A DNA stretch of 64,000 nt from CAKOSP01 sp964370755 (GTDB lineage Bacteria; Bacillota_I; Bacilli_A; RF39; UBA660): positions 11,066-75,065 of the forward strand of contig CAYJKL010000003.1 in the NCBI GenBank assembly GCA_964370755.1, given 5' to 3'. This document shows, piece by piece, positions 41,811-49,784 of this stretch. The notes under the pieces were generated by a model. The model saw nothing but the letters and a program-made list of their open reading frames with translations, ran no database searches and had not been told where the DNA came from. The translations under genes were made by a program, and so were the position numbers. Position 1 is the stretch's first letter; each line of letters starts with the position of its first letter.

Positions 41811-42166
41811 ACCATATACATATCGTTGACAGTTGAGTTAAAATCATCAGTAGAAAGTGTAGTATTTTGTTCTAGTTTAGTAACTCTGTGTTCAAGTCTG
41901 TTTATCTGTCTTTCAATTTTGGCAAGCCTAGCATCAAGGTCACTCATTGAATTGTTCATATTCATTTGTTGAGGTGGCATCATTGGTTGTTGGGGAATCA
42001 TATTGTTAGTCTGGAAACTTGATTGAGCCGACATATTTGGCATATTAACCCCCGGGTTATTTTGATACATCATATTTGGATTAGGCATATTAGCACTATA
42101 AGTGTTTTGACTAAATTGATTAAAATCAGTAGTTTCGTTAAAAAAAGCCGCTCGATTTTTTTTCAT
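41807..42166 (-). CDS. Asn/Met/Pro/Gln-rich protein with C-terminal coiled coil
   Basis: 119 residues on the minus strand. The first two thirds are low-complexity and rich in Asn, Met, Pro and Gln (for example PNPNMMYQNNPGVNMPNM). The end (about 74-105) is a heptad-like coiled coil, DLDARLAKIERQINRLEHRV. Strong ribosome-binding site AGGAGGT. The composition resembles spore-coat-associated proteins, and the convergent neighbour is cse60, but I do not recognise a family. Divergent from trmB. Confidence 0.65.
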   Translation of the reverse strand: MKKNRAAFFNETTDFNQFSQNTYSANMPNPNMMYQNNPGVNMPNMSAQSSFQTNNMIPQQPMMPPQQMNMNNSMSDLDARLAKIERQINRLEHRVTKLEQNTTLSTDDFNSTVNDMYMV

Positions 42167-42216
42167 TAAAATTTACCTCCTAATTCATTATATGAAAACT
42201 AGAAAGAAGTGATAAT

Positions 42217-42819
42217 ATGAGAATGAGAAATCCTAAAGATAAGGCATTAGTTTTAGATTCGTGTAATTTTTATTATAATTTAGAAAATAAATTCGAAAAT
42301 AATAATGAAATTCATCTAGAAATAGGTATGGGTAAAGGAGATTTTATAATAGGTATGGCTAAAGAATACCCTAATATAAACTTTATTGGAATGGAAAAAT
42401 ATGAAGCAGTAGCAAGTATTGCTATTAAAAAGATAGCAAGAGAAAATTTGTCAAATGTTAAAGTAATGGTAATGGATGTAGTAAATAGTGAAGAATTACT
42501 AAAAGGTAAAATTAGTAAGATGTATTTAAATTTCTCTGACCCTTGGCCAAAAGATAGACATGCTAAAAGAAGATTAACCCATGAAAATCAGTTGAAAGTA
42601 TATGATAAATTATTTGCTAGTAACTGCATTATTGAAATGAAAACAGATAATGATGATTTATTTGAGTATTCTCTTTGGGCACTTGAAAATTATGGTTATA
42701 AGTTACCAAGTGTAAGTTATGATTTGCATAGTGAAGATAAATTTAATGTCATGACTGAATATGAAACAAAATTTTCAAGTGAAGGAGTAAAAATCAAGTA
42801 TTTACTAGCTACAAAATAG
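42217..42819 (+). CDS. trmB: tRNA (guanine-N7-)-methyltransferase
   Basis: 200 residues. Begins MRMRNPK, then has the SAM-binding HLEIGMGKGDFI, FIGMEKYE, and the signature LNFSDPWPKDRHAKRRL, all typical of TrmB. It methylates G46 in the tRNA variable loop. Ribosome-binding site AAAGAAGTGA. Single gene unit, divergent from the coat-like gene. Confidence 0.96.
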   Translation: MRMRNPKDKALVLDSCNFYYNLENKFENNNEIHLEIGMGKGDFIIGMAKEYPNINFIGMEKYEAVASIAIKKIARENLSNVKVMVMDVVNSEELLKGKISKMYLNFSDPWPKDRHAKRRLTHENQLKVYDKLFASNCIIEMKTDNDDLFEYSLWALENYGYKLPSVSYDLHSEDKFNVMTEYETKFSSEGVKIKYLLATK

Positions 42820-42920
42820 ATGGAAATATTGTTTAATAAATTATAAAATAATAAAAAGAATAAAGAAGTATTTTATTTTTTCTTTTTTTTTGGTATAATC
42901 ATTATATAAAGGAGCATGGT

Positions 42921-43556
42921 ATGAAAAAAGTATTTTTATTACTGATAGGTATGTGCATGATTACTGGATGTCAAAATGTTGATCAGATGACTACTGATGA
43001 AGCACTAAAAACTATAGGTATAACTGAAAATAATACCAATGTTTACAGGGTTGGTTATAAATATTATTTACCAAGAGGTATGCAAGTTGATGAAAACACT
43101 TTGTACAATGAGGTAATAACTAATAATAAATATACTTATTATTTATACATTGATATGGTTAGTTATTATAATGAAATAGAAAGCATTTATCAAGTAAACA
43201 ATGATATTTATTACTCAGAAAAATTTGAATATAATGACAAATTTGGTTATTTAGAGATAAATTTACAAGAAAATGATAAATATTTAATTGAAATTATGTA
43301 TAATTATGCTAAAATAGAAGTAATGGTAAATTATGACGATATAAACGAATCAATTGTTTATGCGACAAATTTATTAAAAAGTATAAAGTATAATGATAAT
43401 ATCATTGAAAACATGCTTGGGGAAGATATATTAAGTTTTACAGCTGAAGAGTATAATATATTTAATACTGACAGTAGTGAAAGTACAATTTTGAAATATG
43501 AAGATTCTTTTGTACCACCAGAAGAAGAAGTTTATGACCCAGATCTAATAAATTAA
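42921..43556 (+). CDS. Lipoprotein of unknown function
   Basis: 211 residues with a lipoprotein signal: basic start, hydrophobic stretch and lipobox ITGC (Cys17). The mature protein is acidic and Tyr/Asn-rich and probably sits outside the membrane. No family recognised. Ribosome-binding site AAAGGAG. It opens a four-gene cluster of envelope-related genes (to 45166), with only 16 bases before the next gene. Confidence 0.75.
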   Translation: MKKVFLLLIGMCMITGCQNVDQMTTDEALKTIGITENNTNVYRVGYKYYLPRGMQVDENTLYNEVITNNKYTYYLYIDMVSYYNEIESIYQVNNDIYYSEKFEYNDKFGYLEINLQENDKYLIEIMYNYAKIEVMVNYDDINESIVYATNLLKSIKYNDNIIENMLGEDILSFTAEEYNIFNTDSSESTILKYEDSFVPPEEEVYDPDLIN

Positions 43557-43572
43557 GGAAGGTAGATTAATT

Positions 43573-44481
43573 ATGAAATTTTTAAAAAAGATGAAAGACA
43601 TTTTATTTGATGAAGAGGAAGTAAACGCTCCTAAAAAAGAAGAAGTAAAAGAAAACGTGCCAGTAAGAGAAACAGTCGCACCAGCACCAAGACCAAAGGA
43701 ACCAGTATACGAAGCGCCTGTGTACGAGCAACCTGTTTATGAAAAACCAGTTTACACACAGCCAGCACCAGAGCCAAGAGCAGTAAAACAAGAATCTTCT
43801 TTTCCATTTCCTGAATTTGATGAAGACGAGTTTGAGCGTGATTTAACACCGCCAAAACCTTTAAGACAAGCAGTAAATAGTAGATCGGCAATGACAAGAG
43901 AAAGAACAAATACTCAAGAAAGAGGGTTTGATTACGACAGACCTAAAAAAGTTGAAAAAAGACCAGAATTTAATAGACTTGATAAAGTTGAAACTCATGA
44001 AGTAAAAGAAAAAAGAAAATTTAAACCTTCACCAGTAATATCTCCAGTTTATGGTGTATTAAATCAGGATTATAAGCCTGAAGATATAAAAAATAAAGAA
44101 GAATTTACAACTGCTTCTATAAATGTAGATGAAGTTAGAAAAAAAGCCTTTGGAGAACTTGAAAAACTTGAAGTTACACTTGATGAACCAATGAGCACAT
44201 TTTATGAAGAAAAAACTGTTGATAGTGAAATACCAGAATATGAGAAAAAAGAAAAAGTTAAAACAATTGATGAATTACTAGAAGATACATCACATATCAA
44301 AATAGACTTAGAAGATGATTTTGAGTTAGAAGAAGAAATTAAAGTACCTAGTGTACCAGTTACTCCTAAAGAAAGAAAAGCACCGATAATGGATGAATTT
44401 GATGATGATGATACTCTAGAAAATGATTTATTTGATTTAATAGATTCAATGTACGAGAATAAAGAGGAGAGTGAAATTTAG
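43573..44481 (+). CDS. Acidic disordered protein with Pro-Val-Tyr repeats
   Basis: 302 residues, no signal peptide. A short basic-amphipathic N terminus (MKFLKKMKDILF) might touch the membrane. Residues about 45-65 repeat (E/K)PVYE-PVY. A central motif FKPSPVISPVYGVLNQDY (about 152-169) stands out as ordered, and the remainder is Glu/Lys/Asp-rich. Such scaffold-like proteins are common among cell-division or membrane factors, but I cannot name it. The next gene starts at the stop codon (GTG 44481), so they are coupled. Confidence 0.65.
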   Translation: MKFLKKMKDILFDEEEVNAPKKEEVKENVPVRETVAPAPRPKEPVYEAPVYEQPVYEKPVYTQPAPEPRAVKQESSFPFPEFDEDEFERDLTPPKPLRQAVNSRSAMTRERTNTQERGFDYDRPKKVEKRPEFNRLDKVETHEVKEKRKFKPSPVISPVYGVLNQDYKPEDIKNKEEFTTASINVDEVRKKAFGELEKLEVTLDEPMSTFYEEKTVDSEIPEYEKKEKVKTIDELLEDTSHIKIDLEDDFELEEEIKVPSVPVTPKERKAPIMDEFDDDDTLENDLFDLIDSMYENKEESEI

Positions 44482-44762
44482 TGGAAGCACTTTTAGAAAT
44501 ATTACCAGTTATTATTTATATATTATTAATAGTACTATTAGTAGTAGGAATAATATTAGGTATAAAGGCAATTATTACTTTAAATAAAGTAGAGAAAATA
44601 GTTGACGAAGTAACAGAAAAATTTGAAAGTTTAAACCCAATATTTAACATAATCGATTTTGCATCTGATAGATTAGCAAGTTTAACTGATACAGTTTTTG
44701 AATTTTTTACAGGACTTTTGGGTAAACTAATTAGTAGAAAAGATAAAGGAGAGGATAAATAA
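44481..44762 (+). CDS. Small membrane protein (DUF948-like)
   Basis: 93 residues. One N-terminal membrane helix (about 8-32) followed by a charged amphipathic part (VEKIVDEVTEKFESLNPIF). The form resembles DUF948 proteins, which are often encoded beside YtxH-family genes, as here. GTG start overlapping the preceding stop; stop TAA two bases before the YtxH-like gene. Possible general stress or envelope role by analogy. Confidence 0.65.
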   Translation: MEALLEILPVIIYILLIVLLVVGIILGIKAIITLNKVEKIVDEVTEKFESLNPIFNIIDFASDRLASLTDTVFEFFTGLLGKLISRKDKGEDK

Positions 44763-44764
44763 TT

Positions 44765-45166
44765 ATGGCAAGAAATGGTGGAAAATTTTTAATGGGAGCA
44801 CTAATAGGGGCAACAGCTGCACTATTACTAGCGCCTAAATCAGGAAAAGAAACTAGAGCAGACCTTAAAGCTAAAATTGATGAATTAATTGAGCGTATTA
44901 AGGAAACAGATACTGAAGAACTAAAAAATAGTTTAACAAAAAAGATAAAAGATATAGAAACTGACTTAAAAAATTTAGATAAAGAAACAGTTTTAAAAGT
45001 TGCAAAAGAAAAAGCTGAAGCAATTGAAAAGAAACTTGAAGATTTAATAGTAGAAGCTGGAAAAACTGCTAAACCAAAACTTGAAGAGTTGGCTGAAGAA
45101 GTAAGAGTAAAAACAATTAAATCACTTAAAAGTACAGTGAAAAAATTAGAAGAAGGCGCTAAATAA
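44765..45166 (+). CDS. YtxH-family protein
   Basis: 133 residues. The N terminus GKFLMGALIGATAALLLAPKSGKETR is the YtxH signature, a short membrane segment with an APKSGKETR turn. The rest is a long Lys/Glu-rich helix or coiled coil. YtxH proteins in Bacillus belong to general-stress responses, with unclear function. Ribosome-binding site GGAGAG. Last gene of the cluster, ending in a terminator. Confidence 0.88.
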   Translation: MARNGGKFLMGALIGATAALLLAPKSGKETRADLKAKIDELIERIKETDTEELKNSLTKKIKDIETDLKNLDKETVLKVAKEKAEAIEKKLEDLIVEAGKTAKPKLEELAEEVRVKTIKSLKSTVKKLEEGAK

Positions 45167-45181
45167 AATAGCGTTTTTTTC
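45157..45181 (+). terminator. Intrinsic terminator after YtxH gene
   Basis: CGCTA/TAGCG hairpin containing the stop codon, followed by seven T. Confidence 0.85.
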
Positions 45182-45229
45182 ATATATTTTTCACAAAAGT
45201 ATAGTAAACTAAAAAAAGAGGTGAAACAA

Positions 45230-45892
45230 ATGAATATATTAGTAGTAGATGATGAAGATCTAATAAGATCAGTTATAAATGAGTATTTAAAACTGGAAGG
45301 ATATAATATTTTTGAAGCAGAAAATGGACTTAAGGCTGTAGAAATAACTAAAAATGAAGAAATAGATTTAATAATAATGGATATTATGATGCCTAAAATG
45401 GATGGATATTCTGCAGCGAAAGAAATAAAAAAAAGTAAAGATGTACCTATAATTATGTTATCGGCAAGAAGTGAAGAATTTGATAAACTTGTTGGGTTTG
45501 ATTTAGGAATCGATGATTATGTAACAAAACCATTTAGCCCTAAAGAACTTGTTGCAAGAGTAAAGGCAGTAAAAAAACGTAGTACTAAAGAAGAAAGTGT
45601 CATAGAAATAAAAGGTATAAAAATTGATGAGTTAGCACACGAAGTATTAATAGATGGTAAAGAAGTAATGCTAACACCAAAAGAATATGATTTGCTTAAA
45701 TATTTAATAACTAATAAAAATATTGCACTTACAAGAGAAAAACTATTATCTAATGTTTGGGGATATGATTTTTATGGTGATGATAGAACTATAGATACAC
45801 ACATTAAAACACTTAGAAATCACTTGGGAAAATACCGAAACATGATAAAAACTGTCAGGGAAGTAGGTTATAAATTTGAATTTAAAGAATAG
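45230..45892 (+). CDS. OmpR-family response regulator
   Basis: 220 residues. Receiver domain with VVDDED and phosphoacceptor Asp in IIMDIMMP, Ser/Thr switch in MLSAR, Lys in TKPF. C-terminal winged helix with LTPKEYDLLKYL, RTIDTHIKTLRNHLG and TVREVGYKFE. ATG 45230 follows AGAGGTGA (45217-45224). The kinase gene overlaps its end. Possible target: the direct repeats at 47266. Confidence 0.95.
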   Translation: MNILVVDDEDLIRSVINEYLKLEGYNIFEAENGLKAVEITKNEEIDLIIMDIMMPKMDGYSAAKEIKKSKDVPIIMLSARSEEFDKLVGFDLGIDDYVTKPFSPKELVARVKAVKKRSTKEESVIEIKGIKIDELAHEVLIDGKEVMLTPKEYDLLKYLITNKNIALTREKLLSNVWGYDFYGDDRTIDTHIKTLRNHLGKYRNMIKTVREVGYKFEFKE

Positions 45893-47252
45893 GTTTAGTA
45901 GTTATAGATTTAAAACTACGCTATATGTAACAACGTTTATAACAATAGTGCTAATTTTACTTTGGTCAAGTACTCAAGTAATGTTTAAAATATTTTTTGA
46001 GAGTTATCAACTTGACAAAATAGGTAGTATAATTGAGGCTATACCAGAAAATGGGAACAATCTAGATTACTTACTAGATTCGCTTGCTTACGAAAATGAA
46101 GTTTGTATAGTACGTACTGGTGAATTTGTAAGTAGTACATATAATTTAAAAATGAGTGGTTGTCCTTTTAATAACGCGAGTGATGATTTATCTGAAATGA
46201 TGGAAGATTTTAGTACATCTAATAAGGAGTCTCACCAATACAGATTTGTAAATGACGACAACGAAACAGAATCGGTTATATACAGTATTAAAAATAATGA
46301 AAGTTCAATATTTATATATGCTAATTTAGAAGACACATCTGTAATTACAAATTTACTTAGGGATCAGCTTTTATACTTAACATTAATAGCAATTATAATC
46401 TCTGTTTTACTTAGTTATTTTTTATCTACAAAAATAGTAGAACCAATTACCAAGATAACAAATAAAGCAAAATTCTTAGGAACTGGTAAAGAAATTAATT
46501 TTGAAAAAAATGGAATTAAAGAAGTTGATGAACTTGTTGATGCACTTAACCTTGCTAAGAGTGAAATAGGTAAGACAGAAGAATTAAAAAGAGATTTACT
46601 AGCAAATGTATCACATGATTTAAAAACACCACTAACAATGATTAAAGCATATACAGAAATGATTAGAGATATATCTTATACTGATAAAGAAAAACAAAAA
46701 GAACATTTAAATATAATTATAAGTGAAACAGATAGATTAACACTCTTAGTAAATGATATATTAGATATCTCAAAACTTCAAAGTAAAAATAATACACTTA
46801 ATGCTGAAAAATACGACTTAGCAGTTGAGATAAATAGTTTAGTTAAAAATTATCAAATAATAAAAGAAACTGAAGATTATAATTTTATAGTAGAAATGCC
46901 TAAAACAGTAATGATAAAAGCAGATAAAAGTAAAATAAATCAAGTAATTTATAATCTTGTTAATAACGCTATAAATTATACTGGTGATGATAAAAAAGTA
47001 TATATAACTGTCAAGAAAAGAAATTCTGGTGGATTTTATTTCGAAGTAAAAGATACAGGAAAAGGTATTAAAGAAAAAGACATAAATAATATATGGGAAA
47101 AATATTATAAGACTGACAAAAAACATAAACGAAATGTTGTATCTTCTGGTATTGGTTTATCAATAGTTAAAGAAATATTTTTACTTCATAAATATGAGTA
47201 TGGAGTTAAAACAAGTGATAAAGGAACAATATTTTATTTCATAATCAAATAG
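45876..47252 (+). CDS. Membrane sensor histidine kinase
   Basis: 458 residues. Two membrane helices (about 13-33 and 163-185) enclose an extracellular sensor part with Cys residues. Then HAMP, the H-box VSHDLKTPLTMI, N-box VIYNLVNNAINYTG, G1 VKDTGKGI and G2 SSGIGLSIV. Partner of the preceding regulator. TTG 45876 is the likely start, overlapping the regulator gene by 17 bases, with GTAGG upstream. The overlap suggests coupled translation. Signal sensed unknown; uppP nearby hints at envelope stress. Confidence 0.92.
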   Translation: MNLKNRFSSYRFKTTLYVTTFITIVLILLWSSTQVMFKIFFESYQLDKIGSIIEAIPENGNNLDYLLDSLAYENEVCIVRTGEFVSSTYNLKMSGCPFNNASDDLSEMMEDFSTSNKESHQYRFVNDDNETESVIYSIKNNESSIFIYANLEDTSVITNLLRDQLLYLTLIAIIISVLLSYFLSTKIVEPITKITNKAKFLGTGKEINFEKNGIKEVDELVDALNLAKSEIGKTEELKRDLLANVSHDLKTPLTMIKAYTEMIRDISYTDKEKQKEHLNIIISETDRLTLLVNDILDISKLQSKNNTLNAEKYDLAVEINSLVKNYQIIKETEDYNFIVEMPKTVMIKADKSKINQVIYNLVNNAINYTGDDKKVYITVKKRNSGGFYFEVKDTGKGIKEKDINNIWEKYYKTDKKHKRNVVSSGIGLSIVKEIFLLHKYEYGVKTSDKGTIFYFIIK

Positions 47253-47265
47253 ATTTCATTTTCTC

Positions 47266-47427
47266 TTCATAAAATTTTCATAAATGAATGTTATTATGTA
47301 TATGTAAGGAGGAATGATACCCTAAGAAATAAAAAATACCACAAATTAAAAACTTAAACTCACACTTTAAAATACAAAAAAACAAACACAAACACAAATA
47401 AAAAAGAACACTTAAGTTCTTTTTCTT
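47266..47427 (+). ncRNA. Candidate small RNA locus with OmpR-type direct repeat and terminator
   Basis: TTCATAAA occurs at 47266-47273 and again at 47277-47284, an 11-base spacing typical of OmpR-family binding sites. Downstream are AAGGAGG (47307-47313) with a three-codon ORF (Met-Ile-Pro, 47314-47325), about 80 bases almost free of G on this strand, and an AAGAAC/GTTCTT hairpin with T tail (47404-47427). No gene follows on this strand. The hairpin can also end uppP on the other strand. Proposed as a small RNA of the two-component system; unproven. Confidence 0.4.
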
Positions 47428-47431
47428 TTTG

Positions 47432-48241
47432 TTATCTAAAATAAATAAATATAAATATAGCTAGTAGAATGCAGTAAACTGAAAAATAATGTAGTTTTCC
47501 TTTTTTTACCCAATCACTAAGCCATTTATAAGAAAAATATGTAATAATGCCAGCAGCTACCATACCAGCTAGATAAGGAACTACTAAAGAGCTTTCACTA
47601 GTATCTAAAAAGTCACTAGCCCCAAGTATTAAAGAACCAACACTAGCAGGGAAGTATAAAATAAAAGTATATTTAAGTGATGTTTCTCTTTTTAGATTAC
47701 AAAGTAAACATGCAACTAATGTAGCTCCACTTCTAGAAATACCAGGAAAAATAGCGATTGATTGAAATAATCCAATAACAATAGCGTCTTTTAAAGTGAT
47801 GTTATCATCACCTTTATCGCCTTTATTTTTTCTAACAATAAATAACATTAATGCAGTAGTTAAAAATGCAACAGCAAGAAAATACACAGATAACAAATTT
47901 TCTTCAAGAGCATCTTTAAATAATAATCCAGTAATTGTAACTGGAATAGTAGATATAATTAAGTAAATACAATATCTAAATTTATCTTTGGTAAGTTTTC
48001 TTTTTTCTTTATTAAATATATAACTAAAGAAATTTTGTATTAAATCTATAATATCTTTCCAAAATATAATTAGTATCGCTATAAACGATCCGAAGTTAGC
48101 AATTATCTCAAAGTTAAGTGAATTAAAAATATTAGTATTAAATAATTCCTTAAACAAATAAATATGCCCACTTGACGATACTGGAATAGGCTCTGTAATT
48201 CCTTGTATTATTCCTAGTATCACATATCTTAAAGTTTCCAT
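47432..48241 (-). CDS. uppP: Undecaprenyl-diphosphatase (BacA/UppP)
   Basis: 269-residue membrane protein on the minus strand. Signature GIIQGITEPIPVSSSGH (residues about 11-27) and FPGISRSGATL (about 164-174) are the two active-site regions. It recycles the lipid carrier for peptidoglycan and teichoic acids and gives bacitracin tolerance. Eight or so membrane helices. Length agrees with the family. Confidence 0.96.
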   Translation of the reverse strand: METLRYVILGIIQGITEPIPVSSSGHIYLFKELFNTNIFNSLNFEIIANFGSFIAILIIFWKDIIDLIQNFFSYIFNKEKRKLTKDKFRYCIYLIISTIPVTITGLLFKDALEENLLSVYFLAVAFLTTALMLFIVRKNKGDKGDDNITLKDAIVIGLFQSIAIFPGISRSGATLVACLLCNLKRETSLKYTFILYFPASVGSLILGASDFLDTSESSLVVPYLAGMVAAGIITYFSYKWLSDWVKKGKLHYFSVYCILLAIFIFIYFR

Positions 48242-48300
48242 ATAAACACCTCACTAAATAATTATATAATATTTTTAACAAAATATAAATAAAATTTAGT

Positions 48301-48540
48301 ATGATTATGTTATTATTAATAATTTTAAGTATACTTTTTATAAGTAATGGCATATTTATGTGCATTGTTTATTCGAATATTTTACTTTTAGGGTATAGTT
48401 TTGGATATTTTGTAAATTTTATTATTAAGAAACCATTTTTTTGGTTTTTCGTAGTAGGTATTATTATGCTTGTATATATTATAGAAAGGATAACAAAAAG
48501 TGAATTATTATTACGACGTAAATCTAAATTTTTTAGATAA
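48301..48540 (+). CDS. Possible small hydrophobic membrane protein
   Basis: 79 residues with two or three hydrophobic stretches and a basic C terminus (RITKSELLLRRKSKFFR). No ribosome-binding site is seen before the ATG, and the end overlaps the next gene by 41 bases, which is much for this genome. It lies divergent from uppP. It may be real, with an unusual start, or a chance open frame in AT-rich DNA. Confidence 0.35.
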   Translation: MIMLLLIILSILFISNGIFMCIVYSNILLLGYSFGYFVNFIIKKPFFWFFVVGIIMLVYIIERITKSELLLRRKSKFFR

Positions 48541-49123
48541 CTATTATAAAGAATTTGAGTGGAACAGCGAGGATAAAATAAAAATAATTAATAAAATACC
48601 TTTAATTCCAATAAATTTTAAAACATTTACAGAAATATATTCTTCAAAAATAAAAGTTTCTAATGAATTTTTAAAATTAATAGAAGGAAAAACAAAGTAT
48701 AAAACTGGATATATAAACTACTCATGTATATTTACAGATTTATCATCATCAGTAGCAGTTATATTTAATAAAAAGGGAGAAAGTATTTTCTACAGTACTT
48801 TATCATATGAAGATGAGCTTTCTATCGAAGATATATCGTATACTTTAAAAAAATATAAACTAGAATATGAAGTAATGAGTAGTTTACCTAAATCTGTAAA
48901 TAGAAAAGAAATTATTATGAAAACTTACATAGAAGATGAACTAGATACTCTAATGCGTAATAAAGATTTTGAAAAATTAAAATTTCTATATCATTACATA
49001 TTTTATAAAGTACCTAGTAGTAATAAGAATATAATTAAAGAATTAAAAAATAAATTAAATACGTTTAATGAAGATATGTATAAACTATATGACATACTTA
49101 AAATTAGTAATAAAAGTGTATAA
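48500..49123 (+). CDS. DUF3603-like protein
   Basis: 207 residues, soluble. The N-terminal pattern YDVNLNFLDNYYKEFEWNSEDKI...INKIPLIPI resembles Bacillus DUF3603 proteins (YDVWVNWFEG...HEW...D..ELLDQVPLL), and SYEDE and LPKSVNRKE fall at matching positions. The family function is unknown. GTG 48500 is used with AAAGGAT (48485-48490) upstream. Confidence is limited because the match is by eye. Confidence 0.55.
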   Translation: MNYYYDVNLNFLDNYYKEFEWNSEDKIKIINKIPLIPINFKTFTEIYSSKIKVSNEFLKLIEGKTKYKTGYINYSCIFTDLSSSVAVIFNKKGESIFYSTLSYEDELSIEDISYTLKKYKLEYEVMSSLPKSVNRKEIIMKTYIEDELDTLMRNKDFEKLKFLYHYIFYKVPSSNKNIIKELKNKLNTFNEDMYKLYDILKISNKSV

Positions 49124-49161
49124 TATTTTTTTATAAAAGCATACTATAAAAGAGGTATATT

Positions 49162-49698
49162 ATGAATAAAATATTAATGTTACTTTTAAGCATTTTTATA
49201 ATTGGCTGCAGTGTAACTAGCACGGCTAAAACTCCAGTAGAAGGTTATTTAAATAGTTATCAAGACTTATCATATGAAGTAATGCTTGATATGGAAAAAG
49301 TAGTTGAAGAAGAAGATTTAAGCAAAGATCAAAAAGAACTTTATAGAGCAATATTAAAAAAGCAATACGAAGATTTAAAATACGAAATTATTGAAGAAAC
49401 TTATGACGAAGATGAAGCAGTAGTAACAGTTAAAATATCAGTTTATGATTATTATAAAGCATCAAAAGAATCTGCTGCATATTTAAAAGAAAATGTTGAA
49501 GAGTTTCATGATGATGAAGGAAAATATTCAAATGAATTATACATGGAATATAAACTAAATAGATTGAAAAAGGTAACAGACAAAATCGAATATAATCTAG
49601 AGTTTGAAGTAATAAAAGAAAATGATGTTTGGAAACTAAATTCAGTAACCAACGCTGACTTAGAAAAAATACATGGTATATATAATTATGAAGAGTAA
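49162..49698 (+). CDS. Lipoprotein of unknown function
   Basis: 178 residues. Signal with lipobox IIGCS (Cys16). The mature part is helical and acidic, with EGYLNSYQDL and a C-terminal EFEVIKENDVWKLNSVT, a pattern like small NTF2/DUF4878-type lipoproteins. Ribosome-binding site AGAGGT. Own transcription unit ended by two terminators. Confidence 0.75.
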   Translation: MNKILMLLLSIFIIGCSVTSTAKTPVEGYLNSYQDLSYEVMLDMEKVVEEEDLSKDQKELYRAILKKQYEDLKYEIIEETYDEDEAVVTVKISVYDYYKASKESAAYLKENVEEFHDDEGKYSNELYMEYKLNRLKKVTDKIEYNLEFEVIKENDVWKLNSVTNADLEKIHGIYNYEE

Positions 49699-49713
49699 AT
49701 TCTTCATTTTTTT
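49690..49713 (+). terminator. Intrinsic terminator
   Basis: GAAGA/TCTTC hairpin around the stop codon, followed by T-rich bases. Confidence 0.65.
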
Positions 49714-49723
49714 AATTAAAAGT

Positions 49724-49747
49724 AGTTATTTGCAATAACTTTTTTTT
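49724..49747 (+). terminator. Second intrinsic terminator
   Basis: AGTTATT/AATAACT hairpin with a TGC loop and seven or eight T. Tandem with the preceding one, giving tight insulation of the next gene. Confidence 0.7.
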
Positions 49748-49757
49748 GTAGTATAAT
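49730..49757 (+). promoter_or_regulatory. Promoter of AMP-ligase gene
   Basis: TTGCAA (49730-49735), 16 bases, TATAAT (49752-49757). The -35 overlaps the terminator hairpin. Confidence 0.5.
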
Positions 49758-49784
49758 AAAATTAATTATTTTAGGAGGGCGTTT

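Noticed and set aside
47326..47403. Protein-coding gene in the G-poor stretch
   Set aside because: No open frame of useful length with a start is present; the three-codon ORF ends at once.
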